A stretch of 64,000 nt of DNA from JAHRAW01 sp965203265 (GTDB lineage Bacteria; Pseudomonadota; Gammaproteobacteria; Arenicellales; Poriferihabitantaceae): the NCBI GenBank assembly GCA_965203265.1, contig CBDBBV010000002.1:2197426-2261425 (forward strand), given 5' to 3'. A program made the position numbers and the translations under genes. Numbering within the stretch: position 1 is the first letter of the stretch; each line of letters opens with the position of its first letter. Below the pieces are notes generated by a model. The model made no database searches, was not told where the DNA came from, and saw only the letters and a list, made by a program, of their open reading frames with translations. Positions 24,402 through 33,401 of this stretch are shown piece after piece.

Positions 24402-25118
24402 ATGCGCGCGCTGCGCTCCCTGATATTCCTCCTCGGGCAGATTCTCAGCGCGCTGCTGATCAGCCCCATCGCGATTCTCTGTCTGGCGCTGCCGTCGCTG
24501 TTGCGTGCGCGCATTATTTCCGCGTGGGCAAGATTCAACATCTGGTCGCTCAGGCGGGTGTGCGGCATCACCTTCCAAGTGCACGGCGCGGAGCACATTC
24601 CGGCGCGCCCGGCGGTGCTCATCTCCAACCATCAATCGGCCTGGGAGACGCTTTGCTTTCAGCTGATCTTCCCGCCGCAGTCGTACATTCTCAAGTGGCA
24701 GTTGCTGTGGATACCGTTTTTCGGCTGGGGACTGGCGGCCAACCGCCCGGTGGCGATCAACCGCTCACGCAAAATTCGGGCGTTGGAGCAACTGCGCAAA
24801 CAGGGGGCGGCGCGGCTGCGCGAGGGGCGTTGGCTGGTGATCTTTCCGGAAGGCACCCGCAGGCCCCCGGGCCGCCCCGGTGCATTTCAAGCGGGAGGCG
24901 CGCTGATCGCCGCGCGGAGCGGCGCGCCGGTGGTGCCGGTCGCCCACAACGCCGGCGTGTTCTGGCCGAAGAACGGGTTTCTCAAACATCCCGGCGTCAT
25001 TCAGGTGCGCATCGGAGAGGTGATCGAAAGCGAGGGCGGGAAACCTCGGGAAATCGCCGCGCGCGCCGAGGCGTGGATCAAGCAGACTCTGGCCACTCTG
25101 CCGCAGTCGCGGGATTAG
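24402..25118 (+). CDS. 1-acyl-sn-glycerol-3-phosphate acyltransferase (PlsC-like)
   Basis: A 238-residue membrane acyltransferase with an N-terminal membrane helix (LIFLLGQILSALLISPIAILCLAL). The block SNHQSAWETL shows His-x4-Glu in place of the usual His-x4-Asp, as in one PlsC subgroup, and IFPEGTRRP and VPVAHNAG follow. It makes phosphatidic acid or a related lipid. It starts 11 bases after gmhB; this acyltransferase beside gmhB-glyS is a common gammaproteobacterial neighbourhood. Confidence 0.9.
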   Translation: MRALRSLIFLLGQILSALLISPIAILCLALPSLLRARIISAWARFNIWSLRRVCGITFQVHGAEHIPARPAVLISNHQSAWETLCFQLIFPPQSYILKWQLLWIPFFGWGLAANRPVAINRSRKIRALEQLRKQGAARLREGRWLVIFPEGTRRPPGRPGAFQAGGALIAARSGAPVVPVAHNAGVFWPKNGFLKHPGVIQVRIGEVIESEGGKPREIAARAEAWIKQTLATLPQSRD

Positions 25119-25144
25119 TCGGCGGCTCGGCTGCTTCAGCTGCC

Positions 25145-25966
25145 TCAGCTGCCTGAGCGGGAAATCGCATCGGCGAGGGCGATGTACTGCGCCACCGACA
25201 GCGCCTGAGCGCGCAGAGTCGGATCAACCCCCGCGCGCTCGAAATGTTCGCGCTGCGCCAGCGCGGCGAGGGCGTTGCGCAAGGTTTTTCTGCGCTGGCC
25301 AAACGCCGCGGCCACCACGGCATCGAAAACCCGCCGGTCGCGCGCCCGAGGCGGATGCGCCTTCGGAATCAAACTCAACACTGTGGAATCGACCTTCGGC
25401 GGCGGCGTGAACGCCTGCGGGGGCACATCGAACAGCGGCTCGCACTCGAGGTGCATGGCGGCCATCACCGAAAGCCGCCCGTAGTTGCCGTCTCCGGGTT
25501 GGGCGGCGAGGCGCAGCGCCACTTCCCGTTGCAGCATGAACAGCATGTCGCGGATGTGCTCGATGTGGCGCAGTAGGTGGAAGATCAGCGGGGTCGAGAT
25601 GTTGTAGGGCAGATTGCCGACCACCCGCAGCCGCTCGGCGGGTCGGTGCGCGCTGACGATTTGGCGCAGGTCGAAGTCGAGGATGTCGCCCTGAATGACC
25701 TGCACCCGCCCCGGCGGATAGCGTCGCTGCAGACGCCGCGCCAGATCGCGGTCGAGCTCCACCACGGTGAGGCGCGCCGGGGTTTTCGCCAGCACATCGG
25801 TGAGCGCGCCCAGCCCCGGGCCGATTTCGAGTATGTGCTGGCCATCCGCAACCGCGAGGGTGGCGGCCAGACGGTTCAGCAGGACGCGATCCGTGAGGAA
25901 ATGCTGGGCGAAGCGCTTGCGCGGGCGGTGGGGTGTGGGTGTCTTGTCGGGCGCGCGGGGGGTCAT
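25145..25966 (-). CDS. rsmA: 16S rRNA (adenine1518/1519-N6)-dimethyltransferase
   Basis: A 273-residue KsgA family protein that dimethylates two adenines near the 16S 3' end during 30S maturation. It shows RKRFAQHFLTD, the SAM motif ILEIGPGLGALT, VELDRDL, GDILDFD and the catalytic NLPYNIST. ATG 25966 gives the normal N-terminus after a short basic lead; an ATG 8 codons earlier is also possible. pdxA lies upstream on the same strand, as in many gammaproteobacteria. Confidence 0.96.
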   Translation of the reverse strand: MTPRAPDKTPTPHRPRKRFAQHFLTDRVLLNRLAATLAVADGQHILEIGPGLGALTDVLAKTPARLTVVELDRDLARRLQRRYPPGRVQVIQGDILDFDLRQIVSAHRPAERLRVVGNLPYNISTPLIFHLLRHIEHIRDMLFMLQREVALRLAAQPGDGNYGRLSVMAAMHLECEPLFDVPPQAFTPPPKVDSTVLSLIPKAHPPRARDRRVFDAVVAAAFGQRRKTLRNALAALAQREHFERAGVDPTLRAQALSVAQYIALADAISRSGS

Positions 25967-26084
25967 TGTATCCGGCGCGATTTTTCGCATTTTGCTATGG
26001 CGGCTGCGAGTCCGGGCGCGCTCATTTTCGGGCAACGGCCAACGCCCGCTTGAGCGGCGAGCCGGCGGGCGCATTTGCCGTGAA

Positions 26085-27113
26085 TCATTTGCGCGCGGGC
26101 GATGTTTCCCGCGCGGCCACGGATTTGCGATTGCGCGCCAACCGCCGAGCCATCTCAATCGCCGCCAACAAACTGGATTCACTCGCCTGAAAGGTGCCGG
26201 CCAACTCGCATGCGGTGCCGTGATCCACCGAGGTGCGCACGATGGGCAGGCCCAGCGTAAGGTTCACGGTCTCGCCGAAACCCGCGTGCTTGCTCACCGG
26301 CAAACCCTGATCGTGGTACATCGCCAACACCGCGTCGAGGGATGCCAGCCGGGTGGGGGTGAATGCCGTGTCCGCCGGCAGCGGGCCGACCACGGCGGCG
26401 CCGCGAGCGCGCAGGGCGTCCAGAGTCGGCGTGATCACCTCGACCTCCTCCCGCCCGATGTGCCCGCCCTCGCCGGCATGGGGGTTGAGCCCGCACACGC
26501 CGAGGGTCGGCTGCTCGATGGCGAACAGCTCGGCGAGATCGGCGAGTATGATCTCGACCACCTGCCGAAGTCGATCCGCAGTGATCCAATTCGGCACTTC
26601 CGCCAGCGGGATATGGGTGGTCAACAGGCACACCCGCAGGCCGCCGCCGGCCAACATCATGACCGGCAGGGGGGCGCCGCAGCGCGCCGCGATCCACTCG
26701 GTGTGGCCGCTGAACGGTATGCCCGCGCGGTTGATGACGGCCTTGCTGACCGGCGCGGTGGCCATGGCGTCGAATCGCCCGGCGTGGCAGAGATCGACCG
26801 CTTCGTCGATGCAACCGACGATGTGTTCGCCGTGGTCGGGGTTCAGCGTCCCTGGGACTACCCGAGCCGGGCACGCCCGATGAATCACCGGCAGCATCCC
26901 CGGACGATGGGGCGGATCGTTGCCATCGACCACCTGCACGCGCATTCCCGATGCTTTCTCCAAGGCCGCGGCGCGTGCTGCCAGCATATCGCGGTCGCCA
27001 ATGGCAACGATGCCTGTCGCGCGCGACGATGCGGCGGCCTTCAAGACGATATCGGGGCCGATTCCGGCGGGGTCGCCGGTGGTGGTGATGATGGGGGGGG
27101 GTGATGTGGTCAT
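26085..27113 (-). CDS. pdxA: 4-hydroxythreonine-4-phosphate dehydrogenase
   Basis: A 342-residue PdxA, an NAD-dependent enzyme of pyridoxal-phosphate synthesis. Landmarks are TTGDPAGIGPD, TAPVSKAVI, GHTEWIA, the metal histidines in TTHIPLAEV, GLNPHAGEGG and MYHDQGLPVSKH, and TSVDHGTACELAG. ATG 27113 is chosen; the frame continues 15 codons upstream without family similarity. A C9 run encodes three prolines six residues into the protein. rsmA follows 118 bases downstream. Confidence 0.95.
   Translation of the reverse strand: MTTSPPPIITTTGDPAGIGPDIVLKAAASSRATGIVAIGDRDMLAARAAALEKASGMRVQVVDGNDPPHRPGMLPVIHRACPARVVPGTLNPDHGEHIVGCIDEAVDLCHAGRFDAMATAPVSKAVINRAGIPFSGHTEWIAARCGAPLPVMMLAGGGLRVCLLTTHIPLAEVPNWITADRLRQVVEIILADLAELFAIEQPTLGVCGLNPHAGEGGHIGREEVEVITPTLDALRARGAAVVGPLPADTAFTPTRLASLDAVLAMYHDQGLPVSKHAGFGETVNLTLGLPIVRTSVDHGTACELAGTFQASESSLLAAIEMARRLARNRKSVAARETSPARK
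27093..27101 (-). repeat. C9 homopolymer just inside pdxA
   Basis: Nine C in the coding strand directly after codon 4. A one-base change would break an otherwise essential-type gene close to its start. Nine is long enough to be a mutational hot spot but far shorter than the two contingency tracts. Confidence 0.6.
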
Positions 27114-27228
27114 GTCATCTTGCGCATTGGTTTGCCGATGGAGTATATCGGTTTTCATATGGGGCTATGGGTTGGTTCAGCGAAACGGCGTCCTAGTTGC
27201 CGAGGGACACGCGGTCGCTTTTCAAGCG

Positions 27229-27248
27229 TGGTATCATCCGAAATACCA
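27229..27248. promoter_or_regulatory. Inverted repeat upstream of the restriction gene
   Basis: TGGTAT and ATACCA are perfect 6-base repeats with an 8-base spacer, in the gap between divergent pdxA and the restriction gene. The left arm contains a possible -10 (TATCAT, 27232-27237). It could be an operator or a start-site hairpin; evidence is weak. Confidence 0.3.
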
Positions 27249-27372
27249 CCCCCCCAAACCCCCACCGCCCACAATCCCAACGCTTCCCGACACGGCACAT
27301 CGCGCACGATGATCGTGAAACCGCTTGACCACCACTTTTCAAGCAGAAGCCAATCTCCCGAAGGTGAAACCA

Positions 27373-29805
27373 ATGCAGAGCACTGATCAGCAAGCCGCCA
27401 TCCATAACGCGATTGAAATCGTGGAAGAGATGAGCCCGCAGAGCACTGACGGCCAATGGCTTGAGCGCCTCGTCGTTTCCATAGCCCCCCACATCAAAGA
27501 GTGGGACATCGAACGATGCTACCCCTGGTCCAAATGGCCCGATCGCAAAACTCACTTCCCACAATCCACCTCCAAAGATCTGGGAATCGATGCAGTGGGC
27601 ATTCGTCGCAGTGATGGCGAGCGCATCGCCATTCAGTGCAAGTCCCATCAGTTGGACGAGCACGGCCATGGCGCAAGCATCACCAAGTCCGAAATCGACA
27701 GTTTCTCCAGCTCATCTGCAACAGACTTCTGGGCGGAGCGCTGGATTATTACCAATGGCGATAATCGGCCCGGCGGAAATGTGCTAGAGGTCGAGTCCAT
27801 GCAGGGCAAGCCCATCAAGATGGTCAACATCGACCATGACCTGCGACAACAACAAGCCGCCTTCACCTACGAGGAATGCCCCCACTGCGCACCCAACCCC
27901 GAAGGCGAGGAACGCCGACAAACCAAGTCCTGCATGCAGACCGAGGCCATCGCTGCTAGCGTCCGCATCCTCAAGGAGCACGAACGATCGGGTAGCGGCG
28001 GCCTGCCCCGCGGCCAAGCCCGCGGCAAAATCATCCTGCCCTGCGGCACCGGCAAGACCCGCATATCCTTGCGCATCGTCGAGAAACTGACACAGCCGGG
28101 TGAACTGTCCATCGTTCTGTGCCCGTCCATCGCGTTGGTGGCCCAAATCCGGCGTGAATACCTGCAACACACCGAGGTGGACATCCGCGCGCTTGCCGTG
28201 TGCTCCGACGAAACCGCCGGCTACGATCCCAAGAAAGAGGACAAAGGAAACACCTTGGACGATCCCACCCGAGACAACAGCAACGTCAGCGCATTCGAGG
28301 TAAAAGGGGCGGTCACTACCGATGCGGATGAAATCGCCGACTGGATCCGCCACGGCAACGGCCAAGTCAATGTGATATTCGGCACCTATCAGAGCAGCCA
28401 CCGGGTAGGTGAAGCCCTGCGCGCCACCAAAACCACCGCCTCCGTACTGGTGGCTGACGAAGCCCATCGCACTGCCGGGCTGCGCCGCAAGAAGGAGCTG
28501 GAAAAGCGCATCCGCGACTTCACCATCTGCCACGACAACAACCGCTTCCCGGCAAAGTACCGGGTTTATCAAACTGCCACGCCCCGCGTGTACGACACGG
28601 GTGGAAATTCCCGATCCAAAAACCCGGATTGGGTAGTACGGGACATGGATGACGAAACCATCTTCGGTGTGGAACTGTACCGCAAGAGCTACCGGACAGC
28701 CGTAGCCAACGGCTGGTTGGCCGATTACCGCATCATCGCCTTGGGGGTCAACGACGCCGATGCTTACCACGCAGCCAACCTACTGGCGGAGACCACCGAA
28801 CAAAAGGGCCGCAACGCCCTGACCACCACGCATTTCCTCAAGGGTCTGACTCTGGCCCTGGTGCTGGGAGGCGCCACCAACACTTCGGCCAAGAGCGAGG
28901 CCGTTGTGAAATCGTGCATCGCCTTCATGAACACCGTTGCCAAATCCAAGGCCATGTCACAACAGCTGCAATCCGACACCGTGCGAAATTGGGTGCAGAA
29001 GTGGTTGGACGACAACCGTGAAGGGCAGAAAGTCGCCGACTACGCGCTGGAACATCTGGATGCCAGCAGCAATGTTACGACGCGCGATAACGCCAAGGCC
29101 AAGTTGGGCGAGGCAACCCGAAACAAACCGCATGGCATCATCAACGTCGGCATCTTCGGTGAGGGTACCGACGCGCCTTCGCTGAGCGCCGTCGCTTTTT
29201 TGGAAGCCAGGAAAAGTCCCATTGACGTAATCCAAGCCGTAGGACGAGCCATGCGCACGGCACCGGACAAAGAAACCGGCTACATCATCTGCCCCATCAT
29301 CATCCCGCCCAACGTTGACGCCGAGCAATGGCTGAAGACCAGCGGGCCGGAAGATGGCTGGCAGGAACTGGGTCAGATATTGCTTGCCCTGCGCGCCCAC
29401 GACAGCCGCATTGAGGACAACCTCTCCGAACTGCTCCAGTTGTACATCCCCGCAGAACCGGATACCCAAGCCACCGTAGTGGCCATAGCCAATCAGGAAA
29501 ACGGCAGAATCCAGTACCATGGACACGTAGGTGCGCCGGGAGAGGCACAGAAAGCCGTCGAGCGCGTACTGGAAGGAGGCAGCCGGCCGTCAGAGGAGTT
29601 CATTTCACTGGTGGATTATTCGGCCATGTACGGAAAGACGCAGGAAACTAATACCCCCCCCCCCCCCCCCCCCCCTTCTCTCTCAATACGCCTGCCGGTT
29701 CTCAGCAGGAGTTGGCGGCAATGCCGCAGCCCAATGAGCCGGCGACGATTATTGCCGGCAAGAAGAACAGCGACGGAAATATCGAGCTGCGCATGGACAG
29801 CGTAG
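27373..29805 (+). CDS. Type ISP-like restriction enzyme, nuclease-helicase part (frame ends shortly after C22)
   Basis: The ATG at 27373 follows a GAAGGTG ribosome site; a TTG 16 codons earlier is an alternative. Residues 45-115 are an Mrr-like nuclease: YPWSKWP, DLGIDAVG (Asp73) and IAIQCKSH (Gln-x-Lys, 88-90). A superfamily-2 helicase follows with ILPCGTGKT (225-229), VADEAHR (about 362), QTATPRVY (about 401) and QAVGRAMRT (about 620). This order is that of LlaGI/LlaBIII Type ISP enzymes, in which methylase and target-recognition domains follow in the same chain. Here the frame meets 22 C at about residue 760 and ends in an unrelated Arg/Ser-rich tail after about 810 residues. C23 or C20 would fuse it to the methylase frame. 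Confidence 0.85.
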   Translation: MQSTDQQAAIHNAIEIVEEMSPQSTDGQWLERLVVSIAPHIKEWDIERCYPWSKWPDRKTHFPQSTSKDLGIDAVGIRRSDGERIAIQCKSHQLDEHGHGASITKSEIDSFSSSSATDFWAERWIITNGDNRPGGNVLEVESMQGKPIKMVNIDHDLRQQQAAFTYEECPHCAPNPEGEERRQTKSCMQTEAIAASVRILKEHERSGSGGLPRGQARGKIILPCGTGKTRISLRIVEKLTQPGELSIVLCPSIALVAQIRREYLQHTEVDIRALAVCSDETAGYDPKKEDKGNTLDDPTRDNSNVSAFEVKGAVTTDADEIADWIRHGNGQVNVIFGTYQSSHRVGEALRATKTTASVLVADEAHRTAGLRRKKELEKRIRDFTICHDNNRFPAKYRVYQTATPRVYDTGGNSRSKNPDWVVRDMDDETIFGVELYRKSYRTAVANGWLADYRIIALGVNDADAYHAANLLAETTEQKGRNALTTTHFLKGLTLALVLGGATNTSAKSEAVVKSCIAFMNTVAKSKAMSQQLQSDTVRNWVQKWLDDNREGQKVADYALEHLDASSNVTTRDNAKAKLGEATRNKPHGIINVGIFGEGTDAPSLSAVAFLEARKSPIDVIQAVGRAMRTAPDKETGYIICPIIIPPNVDAEQWLKTSGPEDGWQELGQILLALRAHDSRIEDNLSELLQLYIPAEPDTQATVVAIANQENGRIQYHGHVGAPGEAQKAVERVLEGGSRPSEEFISLVDYSAMYGKTQETNTPPPPPPPSLSIRLPVLSRSWRQCRSPMSRRRLLPARRTATEISSCAWTA
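29654..29675 (+). repeat. C22 homopolymer (contingency tract) inside the Type ISP gene
   Basis: Twenty-two C lie at the junction of helicase and methylase. Upstream codons enter as Thr-Asn-Thr then seven Pro. Downstream the methylase frame is open from the first base after the tract. With one more C, or two fewer, the two frames form one polypeptide of about 1692 residues. A tract of this length must be unstable. Confidence 0.9.
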
Positions 29806-32450
29806 CCCGCGCCAAACCGAAAACCGATGGCACGCCGGGGGCCGTGGATATCAAGAAGACCAAGGCGAAAGCCAAGGACATGATCAACAAACAAACCGGC
29901 GTGCGTTTGCCTCACAGCAGCACGAGGAAACCCAGACGAACCCAACAGGAAGTAACCGAAAGCAATGCCACGCAGATGCTCATACTGACCGGACTCGAAG
30001 ACTACGGCAACGCCATCACGGCGAATCTGCTGTCCAAGTCCGGCCTGAGCCGGAACCGGGTCCTCAGAGACTTGAACATACTGGAAGGCAGCGTCAACGA
30101 AGCGGCGCGTCACATGTGGGAAGATGATCTGTGCAATGATCTTGACAAGCACTTCGGTCTAGACAACCTGAATGACGACAAGCGCAAGAGTCAGGCCAAC
30201 GGCTGCACCATCGCCGCCCTCTTGATGATGAATGCCGCCATGCTGCACCAGCGCATCGCCGTTGGCAGATGGCTCAACAACATCAGCGATTTGGTAGAGG
30301 TCAAGAACGATGTGAAAGTGGTGCGCCGCGTCCGCAGGGAATGGGAACGCATCTTGCGCCATGACTTTCGCCCGGTGCTGGAACCGGCGGTCAACGCTAT
30401 CGAAGCCGTTGAAGACACCGGCAAACTGGCCGGACTGGAACGGGCGCTGCGCCACATCACGGCGGAAGCCGAGCGCATCGCGGAAACCTACGCCGACATG
30501 GGTGCCGACCATGCCGGGCCGCTGTTCAATCGGGTGATGCGCAATCAAGCATCCGACGGCGCATTTTTCACTCGACCGGTGGCCGCCTCCATCGCCGCCC
30601 GTCTCACTCTGGACGCCTGTGGCGATGTGAACTGGTCCGACCCGAACGTTTGGAAGGATCACAAGACCATTGATCTGGCTTGCGGCAGCGGCACCTTGTT
30701 GGCGGCCATGCTCGCCGATATGAAACGCCGAGCTAGGGAACAGGGCGCCGACGAGGCGCAAATTGCCGAATTGCAAAAGTTGGCGGTGGAGGAAACCATC
30801 AAGGGGCTGGATATCAATCCGGTATCCCTGCAACTGGCGGCGTCTCAGCTGACCACCGGCAATACGGAAATCCGTTATCGGCAGATGGGTTTACACCTGA
30901 TGCCCTACGGCCCGCAAGCGGACAATCCGGCGCGGGTGTTCGCTGGTACGCTGGAGTTGTTGGGACAGAAGGAGATTGTTCCTAGAGAGAACGAATTGGA
31001 TTTGGCCGACGATGCAATCGATTCGCAAGTCGTTTGGGATCGGCAGGATGCCGCCGAGCTCGAAGACGCCGTTGACGCGGCTAAAGATGCCCGCATCGTC
31101 ATCATGAACCCGCCGTTCACCAACAGGGCCAAGGTGGGGGAAAAGTTTCCGAACGAGACCCAACGGGCACTGAGGTCCCGCGTGGACGACATGGAGAACA
31201 TATTGGTACGCAATGACGAGCCGATGGACGACTTTACGGACAAAAATTCTATTCGCCCCTTGTTCGTCGCGCTGGCGGACAAATGTTTGCCGAGACAGGC
31301 CAGCGTTCTGGTAATGATCAATCCCACCATCGCCCTATGCGCACCGTCTGGATTGAATGAGCGCCGTATATTGGCCGAGCGTTACCACATTCATACTGTG
31401 CTTACCTGTCACCAGCCGGGCAATGTTAACCTGAGCCAGAACGCTGGCATCAATGAGAGCATCATAGTCCTACGACGCCACAAGGATCGCCCCAAGCCCC
31501 CAACCAGGTTCATCAACTTGGACAGACTGCCAATCGACGACGACGAGGTGGACGACTTGCACAGCTGCCTGCTAGGATGTCAGCACGGGCAGATAGCGAA
31601 TGGCTGGGGTGAAGTGTCGTACTGGCCGGCGGAACGAATTGAAGCCGGTGACTGGACCCCAGCTATCTGGCGTTCACCCGAGCTCGCAGAAGCCGCGAGG
31701 CAATTTGCCGACAACGAAGATATGAAAGCATTTAGGGAAATACCAAACATAGCGATCCACAAGACAGGAGCAACCTTATACGGACCCTTCGAGAGATCAG
31801 AGATAGAAATCTCCGGGAGCTTCCCTGTATTGGCATCAAAAGGCGCGAAAGGGCAAACCAGCATCACCAGCACGCCGGACGAATACTGGATTCCCAAGAA
31901 AAACGACAAGGAAATGCGGTTGGTCAATGGCGGCATCCACCAAGAAACGAAGAAGATCCTCGAAAAAGCAGGGCACTTGTTGATAACCCAAGGTCAGAAC
32001 AATAACACAGCATGTTTAACTGCAACCGCGAGTGACGAGAAGCACGTGGGCATTGGCTACATTCCCGTCACCGGACTAACTGCCGAAGAAAGCAAGGCAA
32101 CCGCAGTATTTCTCAATTCAACACCGGGACGGCTACAACTGATGAGAAACGCGGGACGTACACTGGAGTTTCCTTTGTACAATCCTGCGGCCTCCGGCAA
32201 CATCCGCATCCCCAACGTCAAAGACGACCGCATCCGCCAAACCCTGGCCGACTGCTGGGAGCGCACCAAGAACATGACCGTGCCGCAGTTCCGCGATGGC
32301 GAGTGCGAAGTGCGCCGCCTGTGGGACGAAGCCGTGGCCGAGGCCCTGGGCTGGGACGCCGACGAACTGGCTCGCCTGCGCCACCTCCTCCACAAGGAGC
32401 CACATGTCCGTGGCCTCGGTTACAACCAGTACGCCGATAGCCCGGAATGA
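29721..32450 (+). CDS. Type ISP-like enzyme, adenine-N6 methylase and target-recognition part
   Basis: This frame is open from 29676 to 32450. It contains FFTRPVAASIAARL (motif X-like), IDLACGSGTLLAAML (motif I) and IVIMNPPFTNRA (motif IV, NPPF, an N6-adenine signature). A long C-terminal part from about 31700 (SGSFPVLASKGAKG onward) should be the target-recognition domain. An internal AGGAG sits 9 bases before ATG 29721, so a separate methylase could be made even when the tract is out of frame. When the tract is in frame the segment would be the C-terminal 920 residues of a single-chain enzyme. The helical lead (29760-30480) matches the coupler between helicase and methylase in the family. 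Confidence 0.82.
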   Translation: MPQPNEPATIIAGKKNSDGNIELRMDSVARAKPKTDGTPGAVDIKKTKAKAKDMINKQTGVRLPHSSTRKPRRTQQEVTESNATQMLILTGLEDYGNAITANLLSKSGLSRNRVLRDLNILEGSVNEAARHMWEDDLCNDLDKHFGLDNLNDDKRKSQANGCTIAALLMMNAAMLHQRIAVGRWLNNISDLVEVKNDVKVVRRVRREWERILRHDFRPVLEPAVNAIEAVEDTGKLAGLERALRHITAEAERIAETYADMGADHAGPLFNRVMRNQASDGAFFTRPVAASIAARLTLDACGDVNWSDPNVWKDHKTIDLACGSGTLLAAMLADMKRRAREQGADEAQIAELQKLAVEETIKGLDINPVSLQLAASQLTTGNTEIRYRQMGLHLMPYGPQADNPARVFAGTLELLGQKEIVPRENELDLADDAIDSQVVWDRQDAAELEDAVDAAKDARIVIMNPPFTNRAKVGEKFPNETQRALRSRVDDMENILVRNDEPMDDFTDKNSIRPLFVALADKCLPRQASVLVMINPTIALCAPSGLNERRILAERYHIHTVLTCHQPGNVNLSQNAGINESIIVLRRHKDRPKPPTRFINLDRLPIDDDEVDDLHSCLLGCQHGQIANGWGEVSYWPAERIEAGDWTPAIWRSPELAEAARQFADNEDMKAFREIPNIAIHKTGATLYGPFERSEIEISGSFPVLASKGAKGQTSITSTPDEYWIPKKNDKEMRLVNGGIHQETKKILEKAGHLLITQGQNNNTACLTATASDEKHVGIGYIPVTGLTAEESKATAVFLNSTPGRLQLMRNAGRTLEFPLYNPAASGNIRIPNVKDDRIRQTLADCWERTKNMTVPQFRDGECEVRRLWDEAVAEALGWDADELARLRHLLHKEPHVRGLGYNQYADSPE

Positions 32451-32579
32451 CAAACCGCCTGCGTCAACATCTGGGTTACAATCGCAATCGTCATGTACGG
32501 GTGCGGGCAACGCAAGCGAAGCGGCAGCGCGCTCGACAATGATCAATGATTTTTGTTCGCAACGAAGAGAGAAAGTGAC

Positions 32580-33401
32580 ATGGAAAACACGGAAGACGAA
32601 TACCTGCGGCTCGTGCTGGATGCGATTCGGGTTTGTGCGCACTACAAGCCGAAATTCGGCCAAGGGGCGAAAGCGGGTGCGGGTGGGCTGACCCTCGAAC
32701 AATTTCGCAATCTGTATCGGGGAGATGTGTTCTACAGTTGGTTCGGTTTGGACAATCCGATGGTGTACGCGGCGCACAAGGCAGCAGGCGGCATGACGAG
32801 CGTGTATCGGCAGATCGGGATCGGCTGTGAGAAATTGTTTCGCAGGATTGTGCGGGACTCCTTCGAACTGTCCGAGGAAGATGTTGCTTGGTCCTATCAA
32901 ACAACATCGGCAAGTGGGCGCAAGCGAACGTTGTATTTGGACGGGCGCGTTCCGCTTGGCAAGATCGGCGATCCGGGGAAACGAGATCGATTTTACGAGT
33001 GGATGCGTGATTCCGCCAAGATGCTCGATGTTGACAAAAGAGTATTCGAGAGTTTGACGGGTACGATATTCGAGGTTCGTCAGGGCTACAAAAGCAAAGA
33101 TTCCAAGCGGCAGAACGCCGACATCGCGAATGCCGCGACGGCCTATACGAAGGGATACTTCCCCTGTGTCGTTATCTTGTCGGGACAGATCGATGACGAT
33201 GTGCTGAGGCGGTATCGCGCCGAGAAATGGTCGGTGATTACCGGAATAACCGGCACCGAAAATCCCTTGATCTCGACTTACTGCTTCATGCGGGATGTCA
33301 TTGGATACGATCTGGCCGGATTTTTTGCGCGGAATCGAACTGCGCTTTATAAAGAGATCGACATGGTTTTGCAAACTCTTCTCGCTGCGGAGACAACATG
33401 A
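32580..33401 (+). CDS. Type II restriction endonuclease (family not recognised)
   Basis: A 273-residue protein whose stop overlaps the start of a DNA methylase (ATGA), the usual sign of a Type II pair. The segment EVRQGYKSKDSKRQNADI has the acidic/lysine spacing of a PD-(D/E)XK-like centre, then a hydrophobic strand YFPCVVILSG. The N-terminal half (SWFGLDNPMVYAAHKAAGGMTS) may hold recognition. ATG 32580 follows GAGAGAAAG. The identity as endonuclease rests mainly on context and the putative catalytic segment. Specificity unknown. Confidence 0.7.
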   Translation: MENTEDEYLRLVLDAIRVCAHYKPKFGQGAKAGAGGLTLEQFRNLYRGDVFYSWFGLDNPMVYAAHKAAGGMTSVYRQIGIGCEKLFRRIVRDSFELSEEDVAWSYQTTSASGRKRTLYLDGRVPLGKIGDPGKRDRFYEWMRDSAKMLDVDKRVFESLTGTIFEVRQGYKSKDSKRQNADIANAATAYTKGYFPCVVILSGQIDDDVLRRYRAEKWSVITGITGTENPLISTYCFMRDVIGYDLAGFFARNRTALYKEIDMVLQTLLAAETT

